A program made the translations under genes and the position numbers. From Modestobacter sp. VKM Ac-2984 (GTDB taxonomy: Bacteria > Actinomycetota > Actinomycetes > Mycobacteriales > Geodermatophilaceae), in the NCBI RefSeq assembly GCF_026967985.1, contig NZ_JAPVBJ010000001.1, forward strand, positions 186,001 to 250,000: DNA of 64,000 nucleotides, written 5' to 3'. The notes beneath the pieces are model-generated. The model saw only the letters and a list, made by a program, of their open reading frames with translations, had not been told where the DNA came from and did not search any database. Below, one piece after another: positions 19,930 to 27,464 of the stretch (within the stretch, counting starts at the first letter, position 1; every line of letters starts with the position of its first letter).

Positions 19930-21731
19930 GCCGACACCCCCGCGGGCTCGCGTTCGGCCGGGCCGGGCTCGGGCGGCTGGTAGGCGTGCACCAGGCGGGC
20001 GTAGCCGGGCACCCGGGCGAGCAGCTCGGTGTGCGTGCCGCGGGCGACCAGCCGGCCGGCCTCCAGCCACAGCACCTCGTCGGCCAGCGAGATGGTGGCC
20101 TGCCGGTAGGCGACCACGACGACGGTGGCCGGCCGGTCGGCGGCGCGCAGCGCGTCCAGGATCCGGGCCTCCACCGACGGGTCGACGGCACTGGTCGCGT
20201 CGTCCAGGACCAACAGCCGGGGACGGCGGACGATGGCCCGGGCCAGCGCCAGCCGCTGCCGCTGACCGCCGGAGAGGCTGGCGCCGCGCTCGCCGACCCG
20301 GGTGTCCAGGCCGTCGGGGAGCCGGCCGACGAAGTCGTCGGCGGCGGCGATGCGCAGCGCCTCGTGGACCTCCTCGTCGGTGTACGGCCCGCCCAGGGTG
20401 ACGTTGTCGCGGACGGTGTCGTCGAACAGGAAGGTCGTCTGGGCGACGAAGGCCACCTGGTCGCTGACCTGGCCCTCGCGGAGGGTGCGCAGGTCGACCC
20501 CGTCGAGGAGCACCGCCCCGGAGTCCGGGTCGGTCAGCCGCACCAGCAGCCCGGCGAGGGTGGACTTGCCGGCGCCGGTCGGGCCGACGACGGCGAGCGT
20601 GCGCCCGGCGGCGACGTCGAAGGTGACGCCGTCCAGGGTCGGGCGGGCGGCACCGCCGTAGCGGAAGGAGACGTCCTGCAGGTCGAGCACGGCGCCCTGG
20701 TCGCCGGCGGGCGCCGCGTCGGGGCCGTGCGGGATCTCCCCGGTGGCCTCCAGCACGGGGGTCACCCGGTCGAACCCGGCCATCGCCCGCGGCAGGTCGG
20801 CCAGCACCCAGCCGATGGCCCGGATCGGCAGCGCCAGGAGGGTGAACAGGTAGGCGATGGAGACCAGGTCGCCGGCGTCGGCGGCACCGGCGGCGACCCG
20901 CTGGGCCCCGATCAGCAGCACCGCCAGGGTGCCCAGGTTCGGCAGCGCCTCCATCAGCGGGTCGAACAGGCCCCGGACCCGGCCGACCGAGATCAGCCCG
21001 TCGCGCAGCTCGTCGGCCTTCACCGCGAACCGGCTGGTCTCGGTGGTCTCCCGGCCCAGCGTCTTGACGACGAGTGCGGCGTCGAAGCTCTCGTGGGCGA
21101 TCTCGCTGACCTCGGCGCGCAGCTGCTGGGCACGCGCCATCCGGGGCGACATGACCTGGCTGTAGACGGCGTTCATCACGAACACCAGGGGGAAGACGAC
21201 CAGCCCGACCACGGCGAGCAGCGGGTCGGTGAGCACCAGCGCGACGCTGGTGATGGCCACCATCACCAGCGCGCCGCACGCGAAGGGCAGCGGCTGGACG
21301 AAGAACCAGGCCGACTCGACGTCGGAGTTGGCGTTGGACAGCAGCTGCCCGGTGGGGTGCCGCTGGTGCCAGGACAGCGGCAGCCGGAGGTACTGGGCGG
21401 TGACCCGGCGGCGGTAGTCGGCCTGCAGCCGGTAGGCCATCATCCCGGCGAACAGCCGCCGGCCGATGATCCCGACGATCTTCAGGACGGCGACGACGAG
21501 GATCGCCAAGGCGGCCAGCGTCAGCGCGGCCGTGGTGGTGGCCCCCTCCTCGAAGGCCGGCATCAGCACCCGGGTGGTGATCCCACCGATGACGTAGGCG
21601 CTGGCGACCGTCATCCCGCCGTAGAGGCTGCTGCCCAGGAAGGCCAGCGCGAAGATGCCCGGTTGCTCGCGCACGGCGCGGCGCACGTGACGGAGCCCGC
21701 GCCGGACGACGGCGTCTCTGCGGCGCGGCAC
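19926..21731 (-). CDS. ABC exporter, fused membrane and ATPase half with a degenerate site
   Basis: 601 residues from GTG 21731, which has GGAGG six bases upstream. The frame extends to an ATG at 21779 that has no properly spaced ribosome-binding site and overlaps the promoter dyad. Exporter membrane domain at about 20-320, ATPase domain at about 350-590. Walker A GPTGAGKS lies near 383-390 and the signature LSGGQ is intact near 486-490. Walker B reads LLVLDDATS, so the catalytic Glu is Asp511, and the H-loop reads VAYRQAT, Tyr542 replacing His. This pairs with the odd signature of the partner to make one inactive ATP site, as known for asymmetric heterodimeric exporters. Confidence 0.9.
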   Translation of the reverse strand: MPRRRDAVVRRGLRHVRRAVREQPGIFALAFLGSSLYGGMTVASAYVIGGITTRVLMPAFEEGATTTAALTLAALAILVVAVLKIVGIIGRRLFAGMMAYRLQADYRRRVTAQYLRLPLSWHQRHPTGQLLSNANSDVESAWFFVQPLPFACGALVMVAITSVALVLTDPLLAVVGLVVFPLVFVMNAVYSQVMSPRMARAQQLRAEVSEIAHESFDAALVVKTLGRETTETSRFAVKADELRDGLISVGRVRGLFDPLMEALPNLGTLAVLLIGAQRVAAGAADAGDLVSIAYLFTLLALPIRAIGWVLADLPRAMAGFDRVTPVLEATGEIPHGPDAAPAGDQGAVLDLQDVSFRYGGAARPTLDGVTFDVAAGRTLAVVGPTGAGKSTLAGLLVRLTDPDSGAVLLDGVDLRTLREGQVSDQVAFVAQTTFLFDDTVRDNVTLGGPYTDEEVHEALRIAAADDFVGRLPDGLDTRVGERGASLSGGQRQRLALARAIVRRPRLLVLDDATSAVDPSVEARILDALRAADRPATVVVVAYRQATISLADEVLWLEAGRLVARGTHTELLARVPGYARLVHAYQPPEPGPAEREPAGVSA

Positions 21732-21766
21732 AGGGGTCCTCCAGGGATCGAGCGGTCGGTGTCGCC

Positions 21767-21801
21767 AGCCTACGCGCATTCCTTAGGCCCCCTAACGGAA
21801 T
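21767..21801 (-). promoter_or_regulatory. Promoter with an operator-like dyad for the ABC exporter
   Basis: On the minus strand TTAGGG (21790-21795) and TAGGCT (21767-21772) are spaced 17 bases apart as possible -35 and -10. A dyad TTAGG-CCC-CCTAA (21783-21795), extended outward by ATTCC (21778-21782) and GGAAT (21797-21801), covers the -35. This is the layout of a repressor site, for example for a MarR- or TetR-type regulator. No regulator gene is adjacent. Confidence 0.5.
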
Positions 21802-21903
21802 CGGCAGGAGCCCAGGACGGGTCGGTCGGTGCCCGGGACGCCGGGGGCTGGGCGTGGGTCACGCACCGGTCTCGCCGGCGGAGCCGGGGTGGCGGAACGG
21901 ATA

Positions 21904-21909
21904 TAGCCT
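21904..21909 (+). promoter_or_regulatory. Leaderless -10 box for the TIGR03085-like gene
   Basis: TAGCCT, six bases before the GTG at 21916. Confidence 0.55.
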
Positions 21910-21915
21910 CGGCTG

Positions 21916-22545
21916 GTGCCGACCTCCGCCGTGCCCGTGTCGCAGTCGGAGCGGGCCGCGCTGGCCGACCTGCTGGAGCAGCTGGGGCCCGACCAGCCCA
22001 CCTGCTGCGAGGGCTGGGCCACCCAGGACATGGCCGCCCACCTCGTCGTGCGCGACCGCCGCCCCGACGCCATGCCGGGGTTCGTGCTGGGTGGGCCGTT
22101 CGCGCGATGGACGGACAAGGTGCACGGCCGGGCCCGCGACCACCAGGACTTCGCCCGGCTGGTCGCCGAGGTTCGGTCGGGTCCACCGGCCTGGGTGCCC
22201 ACCGCCTGGCCGGTGCTGGACCGGCTGGTCAACACCGCGGAGATGGTCATCCACCACGAGGACGTCCGGCGGGCACAGCCCGGCTGGGCACCGCGCGAGC
22301 TGCCGCGCCAGGTGCAGGACCAGCTCTGGAAGAGCGTGCCGTTGCTGGCCCGCGGCGGGGCCGCGCCGCGGCCGACGGCCGGCCTGCTGGTGCAGCGCAG
22401 CGACGTGCCCGACGGCTCGGCGGGCAGCGAGCGCCGGCTGCACGACGGTGAACCGACGACCACGGTGACCGGAGCCCCGCTGGAGGTGCTGCTCTGGGTG
22501 AGCGGCCGCCGCGAGGTCGCCTGCGTGGACCTGACCGTCGACTGA
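21916..22545 (+). CDS. TIGR03085-like DinB/mycothiol-dependent isomerase-fold protein
   Basis: 209 residues. The N-terminal part (about 8-130) has the four-helix DinB fold of actinobacterial mycothiol-dependent maleylpyruvate isomerase-like proteins: an early ERAALADLLEQLGPDQPT helix, a CCEGWATQDMAAHLV segment with metal-ligand-type His, and EMVIHHEDVRRAQPGW with a His pair near residue 116. The C-terminal part fits the TIGR03085 group. The function of this group is not established; a metal-dependent thiol (mycothiol) transferase role is a family-level inference. The GTG start is supported by the TAGCCT box six bases upstream. It is divergent from the ABC exporter. Confidence 0.75.
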   Translation: MPTSAVPVSQSERAALADLLEQLGPDQPTCCEGWATQDMAAHLVVRDRRPDAMPGFVLGGPFARWTDKVHGRARDHQDFARLVAEVRSGPPAWVPTAWPVLDRLVNTAEMVIHHEDVRRAQPGWAPRELPRQVQDQLWKSVPLLARGGAAPRPTAGLLVQRSDVPDGSAGSERRLHDGEPTTTVTGAPLEVLLWVSGRREVACVDLTVD

Positions 22546-22554
22546 CCCGCGGTC

Positions 22555-22598
22555 GCCGGTCAGCGCCGCGGGCGCCGCCGGTCAGCGCAGCGGGTGGT
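22555..22598. repeat. Imperfect 22-bp tandem duplication across the hisF stop codon
   Basis: GCCGGTCAGCGC recurs at 22555 and 22577, followed in both by one variable base and GCGGG, so the period is 22. The TCA at 22582-22584 is the hisF stop on the minus strand; the other copy carries a further TGA. Confidence 0.65.
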
Positions 22599-23376
22599 CG
22601 GTCTCCTGCCGGACCTGCACGCCGGCGGCCGCCAGCCCCTGCTTGACGTCGCCGACCCGCAGCTGGCCGAAGTGGAAGACGCTGGCCGCGAGGACCGCGT
22701 CGGCGCCAGCCGCCACCGCCGGCGGGAAGTGGTCGACCGCGCCCGCTCCCCCGCTGGCGATCAGCGGCACGGTGACCTCGCGGCGCACCGCGGCGATCAG
22801 GTCGGTGTCGAAGCCGGTGCGCGTGCCGTCGGCGTCCATCGAGTTCAGCAGCACCTCGCCGACGCCCAGCCGGGCAGCCTGCACCACCCACTCCACGGCG
22901 TCCCGGCCGGTGCCGCGCCGGCCACCGTGGGTGGTGACCTCGAACCCGGAGTCGGTCTGCACGCCGTCCCGCACCCGGCGTGCGTCCAGGGACAGCACGA
23001 GGACCTGGTTGCCGAACCGGTCGGCGATCTCGGCGATCAGCTCCGGCCGGGTCACCGCCGCGGTGTTGACCGCGATCTTGTCCGCGCCGTTGCGCAGCAG
23101 CCGGTCGACGTCGGCGACGCTGCGCACCCCGCCGCCGACGGTGAGCGGGATGAACACGCTCTCCGCCGTGCGCCGGACGACGTCGTAGGTCGTCTCCCGG
23201 TCACCGGAGCTGGCGGTGATGTCCAGGAAGGTCAGCTCGTCGGCGCCCTCGGCGTCGTAGACCCGGGCCATCTCCACCGGGTCACCGGCGTCGACCAGGT
23301 CGACGAAGTTGACGCCCTTGACCACCCGGCCGGCGTCGACGTCCAGGCACGGGATCACCCGCACGGCCAGGCTCAT
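22582..23376 (-). CDS. hisF: Imidazole glycerol phosphate synthase, cyclase subunit
   Basis: With HisH, uses ammonia from glutamine to turn PRFAR into imidazole glycerol phosphate and AICAR. 264 residues, (beta-alpha)8 barrel. The catalytic acid pair is Asp12 in IPCLDVD and Asp131 in LSLDARR; the phosphate sites GGGVRS and IASGGAG are present. The ATG at 23376 overlaps the stop of the Rid-family gene by four bases. Its glutaminase partner hisH is in the other his block at 26579-27217. Confidence 0.96.
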   Translation of the reverse strand: MSLAVRVIPCLDVDAGRVVKGVNFVDLVDAGDPVEMARVYDAEGADELTFLDITASSGDRETTYDVVRRTAESVFIPLTVGGGVRSVADVDRLLRNGADKIAVNTAAVTRPELIAEIADRFGNQVLVLSLDARRVRDGVQTDSGFEVTTHGGRRGTGRDAVEWVVQAARLGVGEVLLNSMDADGTRTGFDTDLIAAVRREVTVPLIASGGAGAVDHFPPAVAAGADAVLAASVFHFGQLRVGDVKQGLAAAGVQVRQETDHPLR

Positions 23377-23765
23377 GATCCCGCCCCTCGTACTGCGTCG
23401 GCCTCGATCTCCACCAGCATCGCCGGGTCGATCAGGGCGGCCACCTGCACCATCGCGGTGGCCGGCCGGACGTCGCGGAAGAACTCGCCGTGCACCCGCC
23501 CGACCTCCTCCCAGCGGCTGATGTCGGTGACGTACAGGCGGGTGCGCACCACGTCGCCGAGGGCGAACCCGGCGTCGGCCAGCGCCCGGGTGATCGTGTC
23601 CAGCGCCGCCCGGGTCTGCGCGCCGGCGTCGCCGGGGTGCACGACCACGCCGTCGACGGTCGCCGTCGTCCCGCTGACCCAGGCGGTGTCACCGTGGACG
23701 ACGACCCGGCTGTAGCCGACGACCGCCTCCCAGGGAGCCCCCGATCCCAGCCGCAGCGCGGTCAT
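23373..23765 (-). CDS. Rid family (YjgF/YER057c/UK114) protein in the his block
   Basis: 130 residues, the size of the family trimer subunit. The fold is recognisable from [49 protein letters not shown] and VEIEADAV. True RidA enamine deaminases carry a key arginine in an ARS motif; here the aligned segment reads [11 protein letters not shown], so that arginine is missing and the protein may not be an active imine hydrolase. It overlaps priA upstream and hisF downstream by four bases each, so it is made together with them. Linkage of a Rid protein to priA and hisF is seen in other actinobacteria. Confidence 0.85.
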   Translation of the reverse strand: MTALRLGSGAPWEAVVGYSRVVVHGDTAWVSGTTATVDGVVVHPGDAGAQTRAALDTITRALADAGFALGDVVRTRLYVTDISRWEEVGRVHGEFFRDVRPATAMVQVAALIDPAMLVEIEADAVRGAGS

Positions 23766-24493
23766 GCCAGTTCTTCGGTCAGCGCAAGCGCCTCGGGCAA
23801 CGTGAACTGCCCGGCGTAGAGCGCCTTGCCGACGATCGAGCCCTCGACGCCGACCTCGGTCAGCGCGGCCAGCGCGCGGATGTCGTCCAGCGAGCTGACG
23901 CCCCCGGAGGCGATGACCGGGCGTGAGGTGGCCGCGCAGACCTCGCGGAGCAGCTCGAGGTTCGGGCCGCGCAGCGTGCCGTCCTTGGTGATGTCGGTGA
24001 CGACGTAGCGGGCGCACCCCTCGGCGTCCAGCCGGGCGAGGGTCTCGTACAGCTCCCCGCCCTCCTTGGTCCAGCCGCGGGCGGCCAGCCGGGTGCCCCG
24101 GACGTCCAGGCCGACGGCGACCCGGTCACCGTGCTCGGCGATCGCCCGCGCGCACCACTCCGGGGACTCCAGCGCGGCGGTGCCCAGGTTCACCCGGCGA
24201 CAGCCGGTGGCCAGCGCGGCCGCCAGGGACTCGTCGTCCCGGATGCCACCGGAGAGCTCCACGTCGACGTCGAGCGAGCCGACCACCCGGGCCAGCAGCT
24301 CCCGGTTGGAGCCCCGCCCGAAGGCGGCGTCCAGGTCGACCAGGTGCACCCACTCGGCACCGTCGCGCTGCCAGGCCAGCGCCGCCTCGAGGGGGTCGCC
24401 GTAGGAGGTCTCGCTGCCGGCCTCCCCCTGGACCAGGCGGACGGCGAGGCCGTCGGCGACGTCGACGGCGGGGAGCAGCTGGAGCTTCGACAC
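23762..24493 (-). CDS. priA: PriA, bifunctional phosphoribosyl isomerase (HisA and TrpF activity)
   Basis: In actinobacteria this barrel isomerises both ProFAR (histidine pathway) and phosphoribosyl anthranilate (tryptophan pathway). 243 residues. Asp11 in LPAVDV and the acid in [10 protein letters not shown] match the catalytic pair; the RGW motif (Arg139 and Trp141) matches the residues used for the tryptophan substrate in characterised PriA. No trpF is in the window, which fits. The frame reaches a GTG at 24499, but TAGGCT (24500-24505) would then abut it; with the usual six-base leaderless spacing the start is the GTG at 24493, giving [12 protein letters not shown] as in Streptomyces. Confidence 0.94.
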   Translation of the reverse strand: MSKLQLLPAVDVADGLAVRLVQGEAGSETSYGDPLEAALAWQRDGAEWVHLVDLDAAFGRGSNRELLARVVGSLDVDVELSGGIRDDESLAAALATGCRRVNLGTAALESPEWCARAIAEHGDRVAVGLDVRGTRLAARGWTKEGGELYETLARLDAEGCARYVVTDITKDGTLRGPNLELLREVCAATSRPVIASGGVSSLDDIRALAALTEVGVEGSIVGKALYAGQFTLPEALALTEELA

Positions 24494-24499
24494 GTGCAC

Positions 24500-24505
24500 A
24501 GCCTA
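24500..24505 (-). promoter_or_regulatory. Leaderless -10 box for priA
   Basis: TAGGCT on the minus strand, six bases before the GTG at 24493. It decides between two in-frame GTG codons. Confidence 0.55.
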
Positions 24506-24531
24506 GGGAAGCCCGCCGACAGCCGGGTCCG

Positions 24532-24577
24532 GCCTCCCCGGCGGCCGGTGGCGGGCCTCCCCGGCGGCCGGTGGCGG
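24532..24577. repeat. Two perfect 23-bp tandem copies near a gene 3' end
   Basis: GCCTCCCCGGCGGCCGGTGG plus CGG is repeated exactly (24532-24554 and 24555-24577). The repeat ends five bases beyond the stop codon of the 24583-25002 gene, so unlike the other loci it does not contain the stop. Confidence 0.9.
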
Positions 24578-24582
24578 GCCGA

Positions 24583-25002
24583 TCAGCCGGCCGGCGGCGC
24601 GGTGCCCCCGGACGCCCCGGGGCGGGCCGCCCGCGCGTCGTCCTTCACGCTCTGCACGGTCTCCTCCGGCACGAACGGCCTCGCCCGGCGCAGCTCGGCG
24701 ACCCCCAGCGCGGCGAGCACCCCGGCGCCGGCGCCGCAGACCCCGCTCAGCAGCGCGGCCGAGGCCGGGCGGGGCAGCACGGTGTCCAGCGACCGCAGCA
24801 CCAGGGCCACCGAGGTCCCCACCGTGACCATGCCGAGCAGCCCGGCCGCGCCCAGCAGCGCCGAGGCCCGGCCGGCCTGGCGCGCGCTGTCGGTCAGCTC
24901 CTGCCGGAGCCGGTCGAGCTCCAGGCGCACCAGCGACGCCGCGTTCCCCTGCAGGCTCTGCACGAGGCCGCCGGTCGGCGTCCCCCGTCCGCTCGTCGTC
25001 AT
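24583..25002 (-). CDS. Phage holin family/actinobacterial holin-X-like membrane protein
   Basis: 139 residues. An N-terminal amphipathic segment (SLVRLELDRLRQELTDSARQ, about 24-43) is followed by two hydrophobic helices (about 46-70 and 80-103) and a polar tail rich in Pro and Ala. This matches the putative holin-X superfamily, which is widespread in actinobacterial chromosomes and has nothing to do with lysis as far as known. The function is unknown. ATG at 25002 is used because GAGGGG lies five bases upstream; the frame itself is open to 25119. It stands alone, convergent to nothing and divergent from the nitroreductase gene. Confidence 0.75.
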   Translation of the reverse strand: MTTSGRGTPTGGLVQSLQGNAASLVRLELDRLRQELTDSARQAGRASALLGAAGLLGMVTVGTSVALVLRSLDTVLPRPASAALLSGVCGAGAGVLAALGVAELRRARPFVPEETVQSVKDDARAARPGASGGTAPPAG

Positions 25003-25130
25003 GGCTGCCCCTCGGTCCGGCGGTGGCGACGGCCGGGAGGTCCCCGGCGGCCGCGGTGCGCTCCTACCCGACCGGGGCGCCGACAACCTGTCGGGCGGGT
25101 GCGGCAGGGTGCCCTGCATGGAGTCGTGCC

Positions 25131-25730
25131 GTGGAGTTCGCTGACGTCGTCCGCCGCCGCCGCATGGTGCGGGACTACGACCCCGACCGGCCGGTGCCGC
25201 CCGAGGTGCGGGACCGGCTGCTCGAGCACGCGATCCGGGCGCCCTCGGCCGGGTTCAGCCAGGGCTGGGCGTTCCTGGTGCTGGAGACGCCGGAGGAGCG
25301 GGAGCGCTTCTGGACGGCGACCACCGACGCCGGCCCGGCCGACGGCTGGCTGACCCGGATGCGCCGGGCGCCGCTGCTGGTGGTGCCGCTGTCGCACAAG
25401 GCCGCCTACCTGCAGCGCTACGCGGAGCCCGACAAGGGCTGGACCGACCGCGACGAGGCCCGCTGGCCGGTGCCCTACTGGGACGTCGACACCGGCATGG
25501 CCTCGCTGCTGATGCTGCTCACCGCGGTCGACGAGGGGCTGGGCGCCTGCTTCTTCGGCGTGCCGGCCGAGCGTGTCGACGCCTTCCGCACCGCCTTCGG
25601 GGTGCCGGCCGCCTACACCCCGATCGGCTGCGTCTCGGTGGGCTGGCCCGGCGCCGAGGACAAGCGGTCGCCGTCGCTCAAGCGCGGCCGGCGGGGCCTG
25701 GACGAGGTCGTGCACCGGGGCAGCTGGTGA
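25131..25730 (+). CDS. Nitroreductase family protein
   Basis: 199 residues from GTG 25131. The N-terminal FMN motif VEFADVVRRRRMVRDYDPDRP and APSAGFSQGW (residues about 39-48) fit the FMN-dependent nitroreductase family, as does the later helix MASLLMLLTAVDEGLGACFFGV and the end segment with IGCVSVGWPG. Homologues reduce nitro or quinone compounds or take part in cofactor pathways; the substrate here is unknown. The frame is open upstream to 25023, but the homologous region begins at residue 1 of the GTG start. It is followed after 16 bases by an SDR gene in the same direction, likely one transcript. Confidence 0.85.
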   Translation: MEFADVVRRRRMVRDYDPDRPVPPEVRDRLLEHAIRAPSAGFSQGWAFLVLETPEERERFWTATTDAGPADGWLTRMRRAPLLVVPLSHKAAYLQRYAEPDKGWTDRDEARWPVPYWDVDTGMASLLMLLTAVDEGLGACFFGVPAERVDAFRTAFGVPAAYTPIGCVSVGWPGAEDKRSPSLKRGRRGLDEVVHRGSW

Positions 25731-25746
25731 CTGGTTGACTCCCTGC

Positions 25747-26514
25747 GTGGCCACGCAGACCCCGAGTTCCCGCGCCGTCCTGGTGACCGGCGCCTCCCGC
25801 GGCATCGGCCGCGCGATCGCCCTCGCGTTCGCCGGCCAGGGCGACCGGGTGGCGGTGCACTGGGGCGGCTCACGGGAGCGGGCCGAGCAGGTGCTCGCCG
25901 AGCTGCCCGGCGACGGGCACGTGCTGGTGCAGGCCGACCTCACCGATCCCGCCGCCGTGGGCCGGATGGTCGACGAGGCCGCCGCGGCGCTGGGCGGGCT
26001 GCACGTGCTGGTCAACAACGCCGGCGTCTTCACCGCGCACCCGCCGCTGGAGACCGGCTACGACGAGTGGCAGGCGGCCTGGCAGCACACCCTGGCGGTC
26101 AACCTGGTCGGCCCGGCCAACGCGACGTTCCGCGCACTGCCGCACCTGATCGCCGCCGGTGGCGGCGCGGTTGTCAACGTCTCCAGCCGGGGCGCCTTCC
26201 GCGGCGAGCCGGCCAACCCCGCGTACGGCGCGTCCAAGGCCGGGCTGAACGCCTTCGGCCAGTCGATGGCCTTGGCGCTGGCCCCGCACGGCATCTCGGT
26301 CGGCACCGTGGCGCCGGGTTTCGTGCAGACCGAGATGGCCCGCGAGGTGCTCGACGGCCCGGGCGGAGACGCCGTCCGCGCCCAGTCGCCCTACGGCCGG
26401 GTCGCCGACCCCGACGAGGTCGCCTCGGCGGTGCTGTGGCTGGCCTCGCCGGGAGCCCGGTTCTCCACCGGCACGATCATCGACGTGAACGGCGCGAGCT
26501 ACCTGCGGAGCTGA
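25747..26514 (+). CDS. Short-chain dehydrogenase/reductase
   Basis: 255 residues. Classical SDR: the nucleotide-binding TGASRGIG is near residues 14-21, LVNNAGV near 85-91, the catalytic serine in NVSSRG, and YGASK with the catalytic Tyr and Lys. The closing segments APGFVQTEM and GTIIDVNGA are typical. It is NAD(P)-dependent, with an unknown carbonyl or alcohol substrate; many relatives are annotated as 3-oxoacyl-ACP reductase-like. GTG at 25747 is chosen because family similarity begins right there; translation further upstream would overlap the nitroreductase gene. Its stop is three bases before a palindromic repeat. Confidence 0.88.
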   Translation: MATQTPSSRAVLVTGASRGIGRAIALAFAGQGDRVAVHWGGSRERAEQVLAELPGDGHVLVQADLTDPAAVGRMVDEAAAALGGLHVLVNNAGVFTAHPPLETGYDEWQAAWQHTLAVNLVGPANATFRALPHLIAAGGGAVVNVSSRGAFRGEPANPAYGASKAGLNAFGQSMALALAPHGISVGTVAPGFVQTEMAREVLDGPGGDAVRAQSPYGRVADPDEVASAVLWLASPGARFSTGTIIDVNGASYLRS

Positions 26515-26516
26515 AG

Positions 26517-26574
26517 AAGGACCCCGCTGCCCCCCACCACTCGCGAGCTCGCGGCGGGCCCCTGCAGCGGGGCC
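26517..26574. repeat. Dispersed palindromic intergenic repeat, copy 2
   Basis: 58 bp lying exactly between the stop codons of the convergent SDR and hisH genes. Outer arms CCCCGCTGC (26522-26530) and GCAGCGGGG (26564-26572) are perfect complements but differ from those of copy 1, so base pairing is conserved while the sequence changed. Most likely a bidirectional terminator. Confidence 0.85.
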
Positions 26575-26578
26575 GGGG

Positions 26579-27217
26579 TCAGTCGAGCGTGTGGAGCCAG
26601 TTGGTGAGCAGCTGGGCGCCGGCGTCGCCGCTCTTCTCCGGGTGGAACTGGGTCGCCGACAGCGGCCCGTTCTCCACCCCGGCGACGAACCGGTCGCCGT
26701 GCTCGGCCCAGGTGACCGCCGGCGGGGTCAGCCGCCCGGTGACGCCGGGCTCGGCCAGCGGGAACTCCCGCACCCCGTAGGAGTGCACGAAGTAGAAGCG
26801 CTGCTCCTCCAGGCCGGCGAACAGCGTCGACCCCTCCGGGGAGGAGACGGTGTTCCAGCCCATGTGCGGCAGCACCGGCGCGTGCAGCTCTTCGACGACG
26901 CCGGGCCACTCCCCGCAGCCCTCGGTGTCCTGGCCGTGCTCGACGCCGCGCTCGAACAGGATCTGCATGCCCACGCAGATGCCGAGCACCGGACGCCCGC
27001 CGGCCAGCCGGCGGCCGATGACCTTGGGCCCGTCCACGGCGCGCAGCCCGTCCATGCAGGCGGCGTAGGCGCCCACCCCGGGGACGACGAGCCCGTCGGC
27101 CTCCAGCGCGGCCTCCGGGTCGGCGGTCACGGTGACGTCGGCACCCACCCGGGTCAGCGCGCGCTCGGCCGAGCGCAGGTTGCCCGACCCGTAGTCGAGG
27201 ACGACGATCTTCTTCAC
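26579..27217 (-). CDS. hisH: Imidazole glycerol phosphate synthase, glutaminase subunit
   Basis: Class I glutamine amidotransferase that supplies ammonia to HisF. 212 residues. The triad is Cys81 in GICVGMQ, and His192 with Glu194 in QFHPEKS. The frame is open to 27259, but GTG at 27217 gives the family N-terminus [12 protein letters not shown] and has a TAGCGT box seven bases upstream, so hisH probably also has its own leaderless promoter within the his unit. It faces the SDR gene across the palindromic repeat. Confidence 0.95.
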   Translation of the reverse strand: MKKIVVLDYGSGNLRSAERALTRVGADVTVTADPEAALEADGLVVPGVGAYAACMDGLRAVDGPKVIGRRLAGGRPVLGICVGMQILFERGVEHGQDTEGCGEWPGVVEELHAPVLPHMGWNTVSSPEGSTLFAGLEEQRFYFVHSYGVREFPLAEPGVTGRLTPPAVTWAEHGDRFVAGVENGPLSATQFHPEKSGDAGAQLLTNWLHTLD

Positions 27218-27224
27218 ATCTCCC

Positions 27225-27230
27225 ACGCTA
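27225..27230 (-). promoter_or_regulatory. Leaderless -10 box for hisH
   Basis: TAGCGT on the minus strand, seven bases before the GTG at 27217, in the 66-base gap after the small membrane gene. Confidence 0.45.
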
Positions 27231-27283
27231 CCCACCAGCCCGCTGCGGCCCGCCGGCATTCCCGGGCTGCGGGGCGACCGCCC

Positions 27284-27460
27284 CTAGACCAGGCGCAGGA
27301 CGCCGGCCGCGGTCGCCAGCAGCGCGGCGACCAGCAGGATGACGGCGAAGGCCACCTGCACCCCGGTGCGCCCGTCGGTGTCGGAGTCGGCCTTGAAGAT
27401 GCTGTACGCGCCGCCGAGCAGGAAACCGCCGACGACCATCAGCGCGACGCCGAAGTTCAC
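27284..27460 (-). CDS. 58-residue membrane protein within the his operon
   Basis: A small gene between hisB and hisH. It begins with GTG at 27460, four bases after the hisB stop, and ends with TAG. The protein starts MNFGVALMVVGGFLLGGAYS, followed by a short polar loop (FKADSDTDGRTGVQ) and a second hydrophobic helix ending in LRLV. Two membrane helices at about 3-21 and 37-55 form a hairpin. Codon use has the same GC-rich third positions as its neighbours. The tight spacing argues that it is real and co-translated with hisB. No function is known to me; a role tied to histidine synthesis is only suggested by position. Confidence 0.7.
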   Translation of the reverse strand: MNFGVALMVVGGFLLGGAYSIFKADSDTDGRTGVQVAFAVILLVAALLATAAGVLRLV

Positions 27461-27464
27461 GAGG

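Noticed and set aside
24583-25002. Prophage remnant, because of the holin-family protein
   Set aside because: Holin-X-like proteins are ordinary chromosomal membrane proteins in actinobacteria; no integrase, att site or other phage gene is nearby.
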